Positions 1 through 7,975 are shown, numbered from the stretch's first letter. The stretch: 64,000 bases of DNA from Donghicola sp041224595 (GCF_041224595.1 NZ_JBGFGN010000103.1:1-64000), one strand, 5' to 3'. Numbers and translations: made by a program. The notes: generated by a model not told the origin, from the letters alone.

Positions 1-140
1 GAACCTCACAGAATTGGCCTGACGGCCAATGCGCCTTGGACCGGGCTTGCTATATGAGGGCCGCACGCTCCAAGGCGCTCGCCCCAAACTGGCCGACTTT
101 TGCTCCGCCACAATGGCCGAATTTTACTCCGCCGTTGACA
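1..140. mobile_element. Probable end of an IS21-like insertion sequence, cut by the window edge
   Basis: Two 22-nt units, at 88-109 and 112-133, match at 19 of 22 positions, lie 24 nt apart, and share the core GGCCGA..TTT..CTCCGCC. They are followed by GTTGACA ending at 140. Read on the minus strand, the block starts TGTCAAC and runs into the repeats, which is the layout of IS21-family ends: a TG tip and multiple internal terminal repeats. A 7-bp inverted repeat (ATTGGCC/GGCCAAT, 13-30) lies further in. No transposase is visible because the element would extend left of base 1. The family assignment rests on memory of similar ends and is an inference. Confidence 0.45.
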
Positions 141-523
141 TCGGCCCGATCATAATCCCCGAACTGTGGCCGCATCTCGTCCTTGCGCTGGATATCGCTT
201 TCCAGAAATTCCTCGGTCGTATCCCGCGAGTGAATCAGCCCTGACAGCTTCGACAGCATAAAGGCGACCAGCACGTCGTTCATGCGCGTGGTGTAGCCAT
301 TTCCTTGTTTCTTGAAAAACCGAACAACGTCCTCTTCGACCCACAGCGTCACCTTCTTCTTCCGCCCTGCCCCGCGCCGGTTCAGCATGTCTCGCCAGTC
401 CGACGGAATGCGTTTGTCGTTAATGATTGGCTGGTGCAGGTCCCACTCCAGTCGGGCCAGAACATCCATCAGATAGCCAAAGTGTTCGCGTTGTTTGGGG
501 GTTTTGATTTCGGGGATCAGCAT
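50..523 (-). CDS. BrnA-like (DUF4415) antitoxin-type protein with a probably foreign C-terminus
   Basis: This is a 157-aa protein from the ATG at 523, which has AGGTG six to seven bases upstream; an ATG at 535 is possible. The middle part, roughly residues 55-95, has the BrnA/DUF4415 pattern: a basic stretch, KVTLWVEEDVVRFF, then a GNGYTTRMNDVLVAFM segment like the ribbon-helix-helix of BrnA antitoxins. The N-terminal 55 residues are an extension of the sort seen in alphaproteobacterial relatives. No BrnT toxin gene lies next to it. The last 29 residues or so are encoded by the insertion-sequence-like DNA at 50-140 and are unlikely to be native. It could bind DNA as an orphan regulator; its function is not shown. 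Confidence 0.6.
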   Translation of the reverse strand: MLIPEIKTPKQREHFGYLMDVLARLEWDLHQPIINDKRIPSDWRDMLNRRGAGRKKKVTLWVEEDVVRFFKKQGNGYTTRMNDVLVAFMLSKLSGLIHSRDTTEEFLESDIQRKDEMRPQFGDYDRADVNGGVKFGHCGGAKVGQFGASALERAALI

Positions 524-653
524 GGCACACCTCATCGACTTGGATGCCTAACAGTCCGCAAATTGGGTTAAAGCGTCCTGCCCCGACCGTACGCAACGTC
601 TGTACGTCAGCCATACGCTTGCCAGCCGTGATCCAGACGCTAAAAGAAGCGCC

Positions 654-1247
654 ATGGCCAAGCTCTATTTCCACTACTCCACCATGAACGCGGGCAAATC
701 GACGGTTTTGCTGCAGGCATCCCATAACTATCTGGAAAGAGGGATGAAAACCTATCTCCTGACCGCCGAAATCGACGGCCGCGCAGGGACAGGCCGCATC
801 GCCAGCCGCATCGGCATCGGCGCGGACGCGGATACCTTCAACCCACTGGAAAACCTAGAGGAAAAAGTCCTTTCCCGCCTGAAATCCGGCCCGATCACCT
901 GCATTTTCGTGGACGAAGCCCAGTTCCTGACCGAAGACCAAGTCTGGCAACTTGCCCGAATTGTTGACGATTTGTCCATTCCGGTCATGTGCTACGGCTT
1001 ACGTGTTGATTTCCTTGGAAAACTTTTCCCCGGATCGGCGGCACTCCTCGCCTTGGCAGACGAAATGCGAGAAGTCCGCACAATCTGCCATTGCGGCAAA
1101 AAAGCCACCATGGTCATCCGCAAAAACCCCGACGGCACCGTCCAAACCTCTGGAAATCAAGTGCAAATTGGCGGCAACGAAACCTACATCAGCCTCTGCC
1201 GCCGCCACTTCAGAGAGGCCACGGGCGACGCGACCATCACCTCTTAA
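654..1247 (+). CDS. tdk: Thymidine kinase
   Basis: This 197-aa cytoplasmic enzyme phosphorylates thymidine to dTMP in the pyrimidine salvage pathway. It is of the type II (bacterial TK1-like) family. The P-loop MNAGKS lies at residues 11-16, FVDEAQFL at 85-92 carries the likely catalytic Glu89, and the structural zinc ligands are C145, C147, C182 and H185. Length and motifs match the family, so the protein looks intact. It is transcribed alone; the next gene is convergent and ends 26 bp downstream. The start has only a weak Shine-Dalgarno (AGAAG). Confidence 0.95.
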   Translation: MAKLYFHYSTMNAGKSTVLLQASHNYLERGMKTYLLTAEIDGRAGTGRIASRIGIGADADTFNPLENLEEKVLSRLKSGPITCIFVDEAQFLTEDQVWQLARIVDDLSIPVMCYGLRVDFLGKLFPGSAALLALADEMREVRTICHCGKKATMVIRKNPDGTVQTSGNQVQIGGNETYISLCRRHFREATGDATITS

Positions 1248-1270
1248 CCTCTTTCTTGGTAAAAATACCC
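1248..1270 (-). repeat. Copy A of a dispersed GTATTT...AAGAAAGAG intergenic motif
   Basis: Read on the minus strand this is GGGTATTTTTACC followed by AAGAAAGAGG. It starts just after the stop codon of the 2-hydroxyacid dehydrogenase and ends at the tdk stop. Similar strings occur at 15616-15639, 24632-24653 and 37794-37817. Confidence 0.45.
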
Positions 1271-1273
1271 AAA

Positions 1274-2227
1274 TCAGACGGGATTCACCAATTCCCGCAC
1301 TTCGGCAAACGCGATCAGGTTCTCAACTGCGACCATGCCCATCGCCTCGCGCACTTCCAGCGCCGCTGTGCCCAGATGCGGCAACAAAACAACGTCCGAG
1401 CGGGCCATTAACGTTTCGGGAACCTCTGGTTCATTTTCGTAAACGTCCAAGCCCGCACCTGCGATCTTTCGAGCTTCCAAAGCCGCAATCAGTGCCGCCT
1501 CGTCCACCACATCACCCCGAGCGATGTTTACCAAATACCCGTTAGGTCCCAGCGCCTTTAGCACCTCGGCATCCACCAGATGCCGCGTCTCAGCGCCGCC
1601 AGGAACGGCGACAACCAGCACATCCACCGCAGCCGCCAGCTCTGCCGCAGACTTGTGCCAAGACGTCTCCATCACCGCCTCTTTGGGCGTCCGAGAGCAG
1701 TAATGCACCGTCATATCAAACCCATAGTGGCAGCGCCGTGCAATGGCCTGACCAATGCGCCCCATCCCCAGAATGCCCAAGCGTTTGCCCGTCAAGTGCA
1801 TCCCCAGCATCTGCGTAGGATGCCAACCGGTCCAGCCGCCAGAGCGCACCAGACGCTCGCCTTCGCCAGCGCGGCGCGTGACCATCAGCATTAAAGTCAG
1901 CGCAATATCTGCCGTTGCATCAGTAACAGCGCCGGGAGTGTTGGTGACCAGAACGCCAGCGCCCTTGGCCGCAGCCACGTCAATATGATTAAAGCCAACC
2001 CCGAAATTCGCCAGCAGCTTGCAGCGCGGCTGATCTACGGCGGCAAACACCTCGGCGCTATAAAGATCGCGCAGGGTGGGCAAAACTACGTCATAATCGC
2101 GCAGGCTTGCCGTCATTTCATCGAATTCCATAGGCAATTCGCTGGAACGGACGGTCATTTCAAACCGCTCGCTCAAGGCATTCAGGACCTTTTCGGGCAG
2201 CGGGCGGGTCACAAACAGCTTCAACAT
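1274..2227 (-). CDS. D-2-hydroxyacid dehydrogenase (glyoxylate/hydroxypyruvate reductase type)
   Basis: This 317-aa NAD(P)-dependent enzyme likely reduces glyoxylate, hydroxypyruvate or a related 2-keto acid. The nucleotide-binding loop GILGMGRIGQ lies near residue 150. The catalytic Arg is in NIARGD, the Glu in the DVYENEP region and the His in LLPHLG, so the triad is complete. The start chosen is the ATG at 2227, because the reading frame further upstream only copies the other strand of the preceding gene. It overlaps the csaA-like gene by 7 bp and ends a minus-strand operon with proC. The substrate cannot be read from sequence. Two-carbon metabolism would fit the glcDEF genes elsewhere in the window. 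Confidence 0.9.
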   Translation of the reverse strand: MLKLFVTRPLPEKVLNALSERFEMTVRSSELPMEFDEMTASLRDYDVVLPTLRDLYSAEVFAAVDQPRCKLLANFGVGFNHIDVAAAKGAGVLVTNTPGAVTDATADIALTLMLMVTRRAGEGERLVRSGGWTGWHPTQMLGMHLTGKRLGILGMGRIGQAIARRCHYGFDMTVHYCSRTPKEAVMETSWHKSAAELAAAVDVLVVAVPGGAETRHLVDAEVLKALGPNGYLVNIARGDVVDEAALIAALEARKIAGAGLDVYENEPEVPETLMARSDVVLLPHLGTAALEVREAMGMVAVENLIAFAEVRELVNPV

Positions 2228-2559
2228 AGGCGCGCTCCGATTGGGGCTTCTTTGTCTGGGGTGGCCAGTACGACTGCATCGTCGGCGTCGTGGAAGCCAA
2301 GAACTAGAACCTCGGACATGAACTTGCCGATTTGGCGCGGCGGGAAATTCACCACGCCCATGACCAAGCGGCCGACTAACTCGTCGGGCGCATAGTGCGC
2401 GGTGATCTGAGCAGAGCTGCGTTTTTCCCCAATCTCGGGCCCGAAATCGATCCAAAGCTTGATCGCGGGCTTGCGCGCCTCTGGATAGGGTTCGGCTTTG
2501 ACCACGCGGCCGACGCGGATGTCGACCTTGGCGAATTCGTCATAGGAAATCTCAGCCAC
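2221..2559 (-). CDS. csaA: CsaA-like tRNA-binding domain protein
   Basis: This 112-aa single-domain protein has the OB-fold tRNA-binding domain also found at the C-terminus of MetRS and in Trbp111. The conserved opening FAKVDIRVGRVVKAEPYPEARKP and the later VNFPPRQIGKFMSE stretch are typical. CsaA was described as an export-linked chaperone that dimerises; for most relatives the physiological role is unclear. Its ends overlap proC by 8 bp upstream and the dehydrogenase by 7 bp downstream, so the three genes are probably translated in a coupled way. Confidence 0.88.
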   Translation of the reverse strand: MAEISYDEFAKVDIRVGRVVKAEPYPEARKPAIKLWIDFGPEIGEKRSSAQITAHYAPDELVGRLVMGVVNFPPRQIGKFMSEVLVLGFHDADDAVVLATPDKEAPIGARLC

Positions 2560-3364
2560 GGCCCAACTCCCGACTGCGGTCTGCGGCGGCCTTGATGGTC
2601 GCGCGGACCAGAGGCGGCAAACCAGCGTTCTCGTCCATCAGCACTTCGAGACCCGCTTGGGTGGTCCCATTCGGGCTGGTCACGTTCACGCGCAGCTGCG
2701 CGGGCGCCTCGTTCGCCCCTTCGGCCAAGGCCCCTGCTCCCGCCACAGTCGCCTGCGCCAGTTTCATCGCCAGTTCGGGCGACAGACCCTCAGCCTCGCC
2801 AGCGGCAGCGAGGCATTCGATCATGTGGAACACGTAGGCCGGACCGGATCCGGAGACGGCGGTTACAGCGTCCATCTGGTCCTCGCTCTCCAATCGCACG
2901 GTCTGGCCGACCGCCTGCAACAGTGCCTCGGACAGGGCCAGTTGATCTTCGGAAACGTTGGCATTGCCGATCAGCGCGGTGATCCCTTGGCCTACGGCAG
3001 CGGGTGTGTTCGGCATACAGCGAATGATCGCACTGTGCGCGCCCAAAGCGGCCTCGTAAGTGGCCAGAGATGTCCCCGCCGCAACCGAGACGAACAGCGT
3101 ATCGCTGCCCATTTCCGCCAATGTCGGCAGAGCCTCGCCCATCATCTGGGGCTTAACAGCGATGAGAACCAGCGCGGGGTTGGCGGGCAAATCGGCGTTC
3201 ACATGGACGCCTTGGGCCTGAACCCAGTCAGAGGGGAACGGGTCTATCACCCACACCGAGGTGTTCGGCAATCCGCCCTTGAGCCAGCCCGCCAGCATGG
3301 CCGAGCCCATCTTCCCACATCCCAGCAGAACAAGGCCGCGTTCGGCCACGTCTTTCATATCCAT
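2552..3364 (-). CDS. proC: Pyrroline-5-carboxylate reductase
   Basis: This 270-aa enzyme catalyses the last step of proline synthesis, NAD(P)H-dependent reduction of 1-pyrroline-5-carboxylate. The dinucleotide loop LVLLGCGKMGSAML lies at residues 11-24, and the signature VSGSGPAYVF is near residue 165, followed by the helical C-terminal dimer domain. The length is normal. The gene lies between the YbjN-domain gene upstream and csaA-like downstream on the same strand, 60 bp after the former. Confidence 0.95.
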   Translation of the reverse strand: MDMKDVAERGLVLLGCGKMGSAMLAGWLKGGLPNTSVWVIDPFPSDWVQAQGVHVNADLPANPALVLIAVKPQMMGEALPTLAEMGSDTLFVSVAAGTSLATYEAALGAHSAIIRCMPNTPAAVGQGITALIGNANVSEDQLALSEALLQAVGQTVRLESEDQMDAVTAVSGSGPAYVFHMIECLAAAGEAEGLSPELAMKLAQATVAGAGALAEGANEAPAQLRVNVTSPNGTTQAGLEVLMDENAGLPPLVRATIKAAADRSRELGRG

Positions 3365-3424
3365 AAGGAAATCCCCGTTTTTCAGGGGCAGGTCCAGCCC
3401 GCCCCGCCTGAATTTGGGGACAGG

Positions 3425-3925
3425 TTAGGCGCGGCCGTACGCCTCTGCAATGGCGACTTGCAGGCCATCCGCAGGCTCGCGTCCGCCCCAAGCCACCAGC
3501 TGCATCGCAGGATAGAAACGTTCCGCGTTCGACACAGCGCTGCTGATCATCAAGTCCACCTGTGCAGGCGTCGCCAGCTGACCGCCAGCGAGCAGCAGAC
3601 CATAGCGATAGACCATCAGGCGATGTTTTTCCCAGTAGCTGAACGCACCGGACCAAACCTGATCGTTAATCAGGTTCAACGTCTCATACACCTGCGGCAT
3701 CCGGTGATGCGGCGGATCCATTTCAAAGGTGCAAACCAGACGCAGCGTCTCGTCATAGTCTGACCACGCCAGGGTGATCGAATACGTGCGCCACTGCCCC
3801 ACGACCGCCATGGCGATCTGGTTGTCCCCGACCCGGTCGAAATCCCAAGCCCTGTTTTCAGCTAACGTTTCCACGAGGTCGATCGGATGAAGATCGTCGC
3901 TCAGAAACTCTTCTGTTACCGCCAT
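3425..3925 (-). CDS. YbjN domain-containing protein
   Basis: This 166-aa protein is of the YbjN family, which has a fold like type III secretion chaperones and no settled biochemical role; relatives are linked to stress responses. The core (TYSITLAWSDYDETLRLVCTF and the following DPPHHRMPQVYETLNLINDQ) is recognisable at about residues 45-90. The ATG at 3925 is preferred because GAGGTGA sits eight bases before it; an upstream ATG would add about 27 residues. It is the first gene of the run with proC, csaA-like and the dehydrogenase. No signal peptide is visible. Confidence 0.82.
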   Translation of the reverse strand: MAVTEEFLSDDLHPIDLVETLAENRAWDFDRVGDNQIAMAVVGQWRTYSITLAWSDYDETLRLVCTFEMDPPHHRMPQVYETLNLINDQVWSGAFSYWEKHRLMVYRYGLLLAGGQLATPAQVDLMISSAVSNAERFYPAMQLVAWGGREPADGLQVAIAEAYGRA

Positions 3926-4157
3926 GCCGTCACCTCGATTTTTTAGATGGCTTTGGGACGTGGCAGCGCCCCAAGCGCTAGGTGCCTGCTCAAGGAAAAG
4001 CGGCATAGCGCCGCCCTCTATACGACATATGGTGCGGGTTATTGATTCGTTCGTCCAGCGATTTCTGCAGGCCGAGTCGCAATAAGTTGTGGATAGATCA
4101 GGACAATCGCCCAAATCCGCCCACTTGGTAGCGGGTTGCCGTGCATTCACAAAAGAG

Positions 4158-4189
4158 TCAAGGGGCGGCACATGCGTACCGCCCCTTGA
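4158..4189 (-). terminator. Rho-independent terminator of ubiK
   Basis: An 11-bp perfect stem (TCAAGGGGCGG / CCGCCCCTTGA) encloses a 10-nt loop. On the minus strand it is followed by CTCTTTTG. It sits 35 bp after the ubiK stop. Confidence 0.8.
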
Positions 4190-4223
4190 TCCAATTCTCG
4201 CCCAAAAATCGGGTAAGTGACTC

Positions 4224-4469
4224 TTAACCCTGACCTTTTTCCAGAGCATCAAGACGCGCCTTCAGCGCCTCGTTCTCTTCGCGGGCTCTTTGCGCCATGG
4301 CGCGCACCGCGTCAAATTCTTCGCGGGTGACAAAGTCCCGCTCGGCCAGCCAACGGTCCAGCACAGAGCTGACTGCGGTCTCGGCCTCTTGCTTTGCGCC
4401 TTGGGCGACACCCATGGCGTTGGTCATCAGTTGCGAAAGATCGTCGAAAATCTTGCCCTTGGTCTGCAT
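4224..4469 (-). CDS. ubiK: UbiK-type ubiquinone biosynthesis accessory factor (BMFP family)
   Basis: This 81-aa protein is mostly helical with a C-terminal coiled coil (residues 50-78, rich in A, E, R and L). It matches the YqiC/BMFP family, whose E. coli member UbiK assists aerobic ubiquinone synthesis, forms a complex with UbiJ and binds lipids. The N-terminal KIFDDLSQLMTNAMGVAQG is the conserved amphipathic segment. The gene is divergent from lgt, with a 96-bp spacer that must hold both promoters, and it is followed by a strong terminator. Confidence 0.88.
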   Translation of the reverse strand: MQTKGKIFDDLSQLMTNAMGVAQGAKQEAETAVSSVLDRWLAERDFVTREEFDAVRAMAQRAREENEALKARLDALEKGQG

Positions 4470-4565
4470 TGGTGTCTCCGGCGTTACATTTGACTTCTAT
4501 ATGGGGCGTGACGGCGTCAGGCTCAACCTTGACTTCGCCTGAAAGACAACGGCACACAGACGCAC

Positions 4566-5435
4566 ATGCAGGCACTTATACCGTACCCCAACTTTTCCCC
4601 CGAACTCTTTTCGATCGAAATCGGCGGGTTCGCGTTCGCCCTGCGCTGGTACGCGCTGGCTTATATCGCTGGCCTGATCATCGGCTGGCAGCTCATCGTG
4701 CGCGCCCTAAAGCGCCCAAGCCTGTGGCAGAACGACCAGCCCCCGATGACCCCACGCCAAGTCGAAGATCTGCTGACTTGGATTATCCTTGGTGTGATTG
4801 TGGGCGGCCGTCTGGGCTTTGTCCTGCTGTACAAACCGCTTTATTACATGGCCCATCCGGCCGAAATCCTGATGGTCTGGCATGGCGGCATGGCCTTTCA
4901 CGGCGGGTTTGCGGGGGTTGTTGTCGCTGCGTGGCTCTTTGCCGCCCGTAACAACATTCCCAAATGGCCCCTTGCCGATGCGCTGGCGCTGGCAGTGCCC
5001 ACAGGCCTGCTGCTGGGCCGGATCGCGAACTTTATCAATGCCGAACTTTGGGGCCGTCCGACTGATGTGCCGTGGGCGATGATCTTTCCCACCGATCCGC
5101 TTGGCCTGCCCCGCCACCCCAGCCAGCTGTATGAAGCCGCTCTCGAGGGCCTGATCCTTGGCGCGCTTATCCTCTGGATGGTATGGGGCCGCAAATACCT
5201 GCGCACGCCGGGCATTGTGACCGGAACATTCGTTGCGGGCTATGGATTGTCGCGCTTTCTCGTCGAATACTTCCGCGAGAGTGATCCGCAGTTCTATGAA
5301 TCCAACCCCTATGGCTACGCGCTCTGGGTTGGGGACTACGGGCTGAGTATGGGGCAACTTCTGTCGCTTCCCATGCTGCTGATTGGACTTTTTATCATTG
5401 CCTACGTGCGCCGCAGACATAGCGTTCGCCCATGA
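4566..5435 (+). CDS. lgt: Prolipoprotein diacylglyceryl transferase
   Basis: This 289-aa inner-membrane enzyme transfers diacylglycerol from phosphatidylglycerol to the lipobox cysteine of prolipoproteins. Seven hydrophobic segments are apparent. Conserved motifs are HGGMAFHGG near residue 107, the Lgt signature GRIANFINAELWGR near 155-168, HPSQLYEA near 185 and the late FLVEYFRE. It opens a plus-strand operon with midA, which it overlaps by 4 bp (ATGA), and pgeF. The OmpA-like lipoprotein at 27355 would be one of its substrates. Confidence 0.97.
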   Translation: MQALIPYPNFSPELFSIEIGGFAFALRWYALAYIAGLIIGWQLIVRALKRPSLWQNDQPPMTPRQVEDLLTWIILGVIVGGRLGFVLLYKPLYYMAHPAEILMVWHGGMAFHGGFAGVVVAAWLFAARNNIPKWPLADALALAVPTGLLLGRIANFINAELWGRPTDVPWAMIFPTDPLGLPRHPSQLYEAALEGLILGALILWMVWGRKYLRTPGIVTGTFVAGYGLSRFLVEYFRESDPQFYESNPYGYALWVGDYGLSMGQLLSLPMLLIGLFIIAYVRRRHSVRP

Positions 5436-6499
5436 CAGAATTGCTTGACCATTTCCTGAGCCGGATTTCCGCCCAAGGCCCGATCTCCTTGGCTGACTAC
5501 ATGAGCACGTGCCTGCTGCATCCGGATCTGGGGTATTACACCAACCGTGACCCGTTGGGTGCACGGGGGGATTTCACTACCGCGCCAGAGATCAGCCAGA
5601 TGTTCGGCGAAGTCATCGGCCTCGGGCTGGCCCAAGCGTGGATGGATCAAGGCACCCCCCAGCGCTTTGTCATGGCAGAGCTTGGCCCCGGTCGCGGCTC
5701 TTTGATGGCCGACATCCTGCGCGCCACGCGCCGCGTGCCGGGGTTTCATGCCGCCGCCGAGGTGCATCTGGTCGAGGCGTCGCCCGCCCTGCGTCAGGCG
5801 CAATCGGTGCGCTTGGCCGGCTATATGCCCACGTGGCACGACCACTGCGCAGACCTGCCCGACGATGTGCCGCTCTACCTCGTGGCCAACGAATTCTTTG
5901 ACGCTCTGCCGATCCGCCAGTTCCAACGCGCTCAGGATGGCTGGAGCGAAATTCTGGTGACCGCGGCCGAAGGGCGCCTGACCCGTGCCCGTGCAACGCC
6001 CGCACCTTTGGACGCGCTCGTCCACCGACTTGATGACACGGTCGAGGGTGATTTGGTCGAGACCTGCGCCCCCGCCCGCGCCATGGCCACCGAGATCGGC
6101 AGCCGGATCGCCAAGAATGGCGGTGTCGCGCTGATTATCGACTACGGCGACTGGCGCTCTCAGGGGGACACGTTTCAGGCGCTGCGTCGGCACGAATACG
6201 CCGACCCGCTGGAGATGCCCGGCCACGCCGACCTGACCGCCCATGTTGATTTCGAGGCGATCGCAACCGCCGCCAGCCCCGCAAAATATACCCGACTGAC
6301 GGGACAGGGCCTGTTTCTAGAGCGCTTGGGCATCACCGCCCGCGCGCAGGCGCTCGCCAAGCAACTGACCGGAACACCTCTGGAAAACCATATCGCCGCG
6401 CATCGCCGCTTGACCCACCCCGAAGAAATGGGAACGCTCTTCAAAGTGCTCGGGATCTACCCCGAGGGCGCCCCAATTCCCGCAGGACTCAGCGAATAA
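5432..6499 (+). CDS. SAM-dependent methyltransferase of the MidA/NDUFAF7 family
   Basis: This 355-aa protein belongs to the DUF185 family. The eukaryotic member, NDUFAF7, methylates an arginine in a complex I subunit during assembly; the bacterial targets are not established. The SAM-binding motif MAELGPGRGSLMADILR is near residues 74-90, and EFFDALPIRQF is the conserved acidic loop. It lies between lgt, with a 4-bp overlap, and pgeF, 2 bp downstream, and is surely cotranscribed with them. A role in respiratory complex I assembly is an inference from the family. Confidence 0.9.
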   Translation: MTELLDHFLSRISAQGPISLADYMSTCLLHPDLGYYTNRDPLGARGDFTTAPEISQMFGEVIGLGLAQAWMDQGTPQRFVMAELGPGRGSLMADILRATRRVPGFHAAAEVHLVEASPALRQAQSVRLAGYMPTWHDHCADLPDDVPLYLVANEFFDALPIRQFQRAQDGWSEILVTAAEGRLTRARATPAPLDALVHRLDDTVEGDLVETCAPARAMATEIGSRIAKNGGVALIIDYGDWRSQGDTFQALRRHEYADPLEMPGHADLTAHVDFEAIATAASPAKYTRLTGQGLFLERLGITARAQALAKQLTGTPLENHIAAHRRLTHPEEMGTLFKVLGIYPEGAPIPAGLSE

Positions 6500-6501
6500 T
6501 C

Positions 6502-7257
6502 ATGACGCTCGACATCATTTCCGATCCCCTCCTTGCCCCCACCCAACACGGCTTTTTCGGTCGCAAGGGCGGCGCATCCTCGGGGATCTTTGCCGGACTG
6601 AACTGCGGCGCGGGGTCGTCTGACCTCAAGGAAATTGTGTCGATCAACCGCGCCCGCGTGGCCGAAGCGATGGGCGTCACACCGCCGAACTTGGTCACCG
6701 TCCATCAGACACACTCGGCCACCGCCGTCGCAGTCGATGGCCCACTGGACGCCCCGGTCGAGGCGGACGGCATCGTCACCAAGAACCCAGAGATCGCCAT
6801 CGCGATTCTGACGGCGGATTGCCAACCCGTCCTGTTCCATGATCCCGAAGCTGGCGTGATCGGCGCGGCCCATGCGGGGTGGAAGGGCGCCGTCGGCGGC
6901 ATTCTGGACGCCACACTCGACGCGATGGAGCAGATCGGCGCGCAGCGCGCCAACACGCGCGCCCTGATCGGCCCGACGATCAGCCAGCGCGCCTACGAAG
7001 TTGGCCCCGAATTTTTCGATGATTTCATCGCGGAGGATGCCGAGAACGCCCGCTTCTTTGCCCAAGGCGAAGGGGATCGTTTGATGTTCGACCTGCCCTC
7101 TTACGGCCTGCACCGCCTGCGCAGCGCTGGTGTGGGCGACGCGCAGTGGACCGGTCATTGCACCTATTCGGACCCGGATCGATTCTATTCTTTCCGCCGC
7201 ACTTGTCATGCAGGAGAGGCGGATTATGGGCGCCTCATTTCCGCCATTCGCCTATAG
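6502..7257 (+). CDS. pgeF: Peptidoglycan editing factor PgeF (multicopper-like, YfiH/DUF152 family)
   Basis: This 251-aa protein is of the family that includes E. coli PgeF (YfiH), which removes wrongly incorporated L-Ser from the peptidoglycan stem; some relatives were called polyphenol oxidases or purine nucleoside-active enzymes. The metal-site motifs are all present: VHQTHS near residue 70, LTADCQPVLF, GAAHAGWKGAVGG near 120-135, and CTYSDPDRFYSFRR near the end. It is the third gene of the lgt operon and starts 2 bp after the methyltransferase. Confidence 0.92.
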   Translation: MTLDIISDPLLAPTQHGFFGRKGGASSGIFAGLNCGAGSSDLKEIVSINRARVAEAMGVTPPNLVTVHQTHSATAVAVDGPLDAPVEADGIVTKNPEIAIAILTADCQPVLFHDPEAGVIGAAHAGWKGAVGGILDATLDAMEQIGAQRANTRALIGPTISQRAYEVGPEFFDDFIAEDAENARFFAQGEGDRLMFDLPSYGLHRLRSAGVGDAQWTGHCTYSDPDRFYSFRRTCHAGEADYGRLISAIRL

Positions 7258-7684
7258 CGTGTGGAGGGCGGCGCGAGTCCTTTGCAAAAACATATGATAA
7301 CCGCCTTTAATTCAACAAACTGCCACAGGTTTGCCTTATTCGAGCGCAAAGATATGCGTAAGAAAAACAAACATCGTGAGCGGCAACATGAAACCCAAGA
7401 CCCGGTTTATCCAATCGGTGCTGAAATCGGCATCCGAAAATTGCACGGCCCCAATGCCTTGGACACGCGGCAAATCCCGAAAAACCATGATTGCCAAACG
7501 CGCGGAACCGATTCGTAAGACAGCCTGAACCAGAGCTATCGAATCGCGCCCAAACCTCAATCGCAGTTCATTGCAGAAATAGCGGCACGGCTTGGTGCCG
7601 CATGGCGCAACAATCCGGCCCTGTCGCCACGATTGGCCACGAGAAACCGGAACAGTTCCACGTTTTTCGCAAATCTTGCGTCAA
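7258..7684. other. Gap between pgeF and the RNA candidate, no well supported gene
   Basis: This 427-bp stretch holds only weak reading frames. Base composition is lower in GC at its left end than in the neighbouring genes. The best candidate is the minus-strand frame listed separately at 7336-7560. No tRNA cloverleaf, strong terminator or repeat was seen. Confidence 0.5.
7336..7560 (-). CDS. Possible small membrane protein, doubtful
   Basis: A 74-codon frame begins at a TTG and could also begin at an ATG that leaves 50 residues. Its C-terminal part, VLGFMLPLTMFVFLTHIF, would form one membrane helix. Codon choice is acceptable for this genome but not strongly biased, and no good Shine-Dalgarno precedes either start. 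I do not recognise the protein. It may simply be an open frame in a gap. Confidence 0.22.
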   Translation of the reverse strand: MRFGRDSIALVQAVLRIGSARLAIMVFRDLPRVQGIGAVQFSDADFSTDWINRVLGFMLPLTMFVFLTHIFALE

Positions 7685-7688
7685 ATCT

Positions 7689-7717
7689 TTGACACGCCCG
7701 CCCGATTGCGGCATGAA
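7689..7717 (+). promoter_or_regulatory. Candidate sigma-70 promoter for the structured RNA
   Basis: A perfect -35 box TTGACA at 7689-7694 is followed after 17 bp by CATGAA at 7712-7717. The -10 box is weak, but alphaproteobacterial -10 boxes are often loose. The predicted start is near 7722-7724, right before the first hairpin. Confidence 0.5.
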
Positions 7718-7721
7718 TAAG

Positions 7722-7866
7722 GCAACCCCGCCTCACAGCGGGTTGGTCGTCCTTCGGGACGGTCCTTCCAGACCGCAGGCCTCGCGGTTTATGCCGGAAA
7801 CGGCGTGTTGAAAGCAAAGAGCGATCCCGACGGAGCCTCAACCGTCACATGGGGTCGCTTTTTTCT
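7722..7866 (+). ncRNA. Candidate structured small RNA of about 145 nt, family not recognised
   Basis: Between pgeF and the convergent lrp gene lies a chain of hairpins: ACCCCGC/GCGGGT at 7724-7744; CGTCC-TTCG-GGACG with a UUCG tetraloop at 7748-7761; GGTC/GACC with a CTTCCA loop at 7761-7774, which competes with ACCGC/GCGGT at 7772-7788; and GCCG-GAAA-CGGC with a GNRA tetraloop at 7793-7804. The chain ends in a strong terminator with a T-tract at 7859-7864. A TTGACA promoter box precedes it. No gene follows on this strand, so it is not a leader or riboswitch of a downstream gene. I see no motif of 6S, SRP, tmRNA or RNase P RNA. The pyrimidine-rich CUUCC loop could pair with ribosome binding sites. 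Confidence 0.6.
7820..7864 (+). terminator. Rho-independent terminator of the structured RNA
   Basis: The outer stem AGCGATCCC (7820-7828) pairs with GGGGTCGCT (7851-7859) with one G-T wobble. The inner stem GACGG/CCGTC (7829-7833/7842-7846) stacks on it across an ACAT bulge. Six T residues follow. Confidence 0.85.
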
Positions 7867-7975
7867 TTGTCTGGCATCTGCCCCTCCCTCGGCAACAAAA
7901 ACGCCCCGCGCATCAGACACGGGGCGGCATCCTTTGCCATATCTATACGCGCGAACCCGCAGGTTCCGTCGCGGA

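Noticed and set aside
7261..7518. 85-codon open frame after pgeF
   Set aside because: The translation has no hydrophobic or conserved pattern, and codon choice is unlike that of real genes here. There is no ribosome binding site.
7722..7866. Identity as 6S, SRP, RNase P or tmRNA
   Set aside because: No long closing stem as in 6S, no SRP tetraloop core, no RNase P core motif and no CCA or tag region were seen. It is kept as an unclassified RNA.
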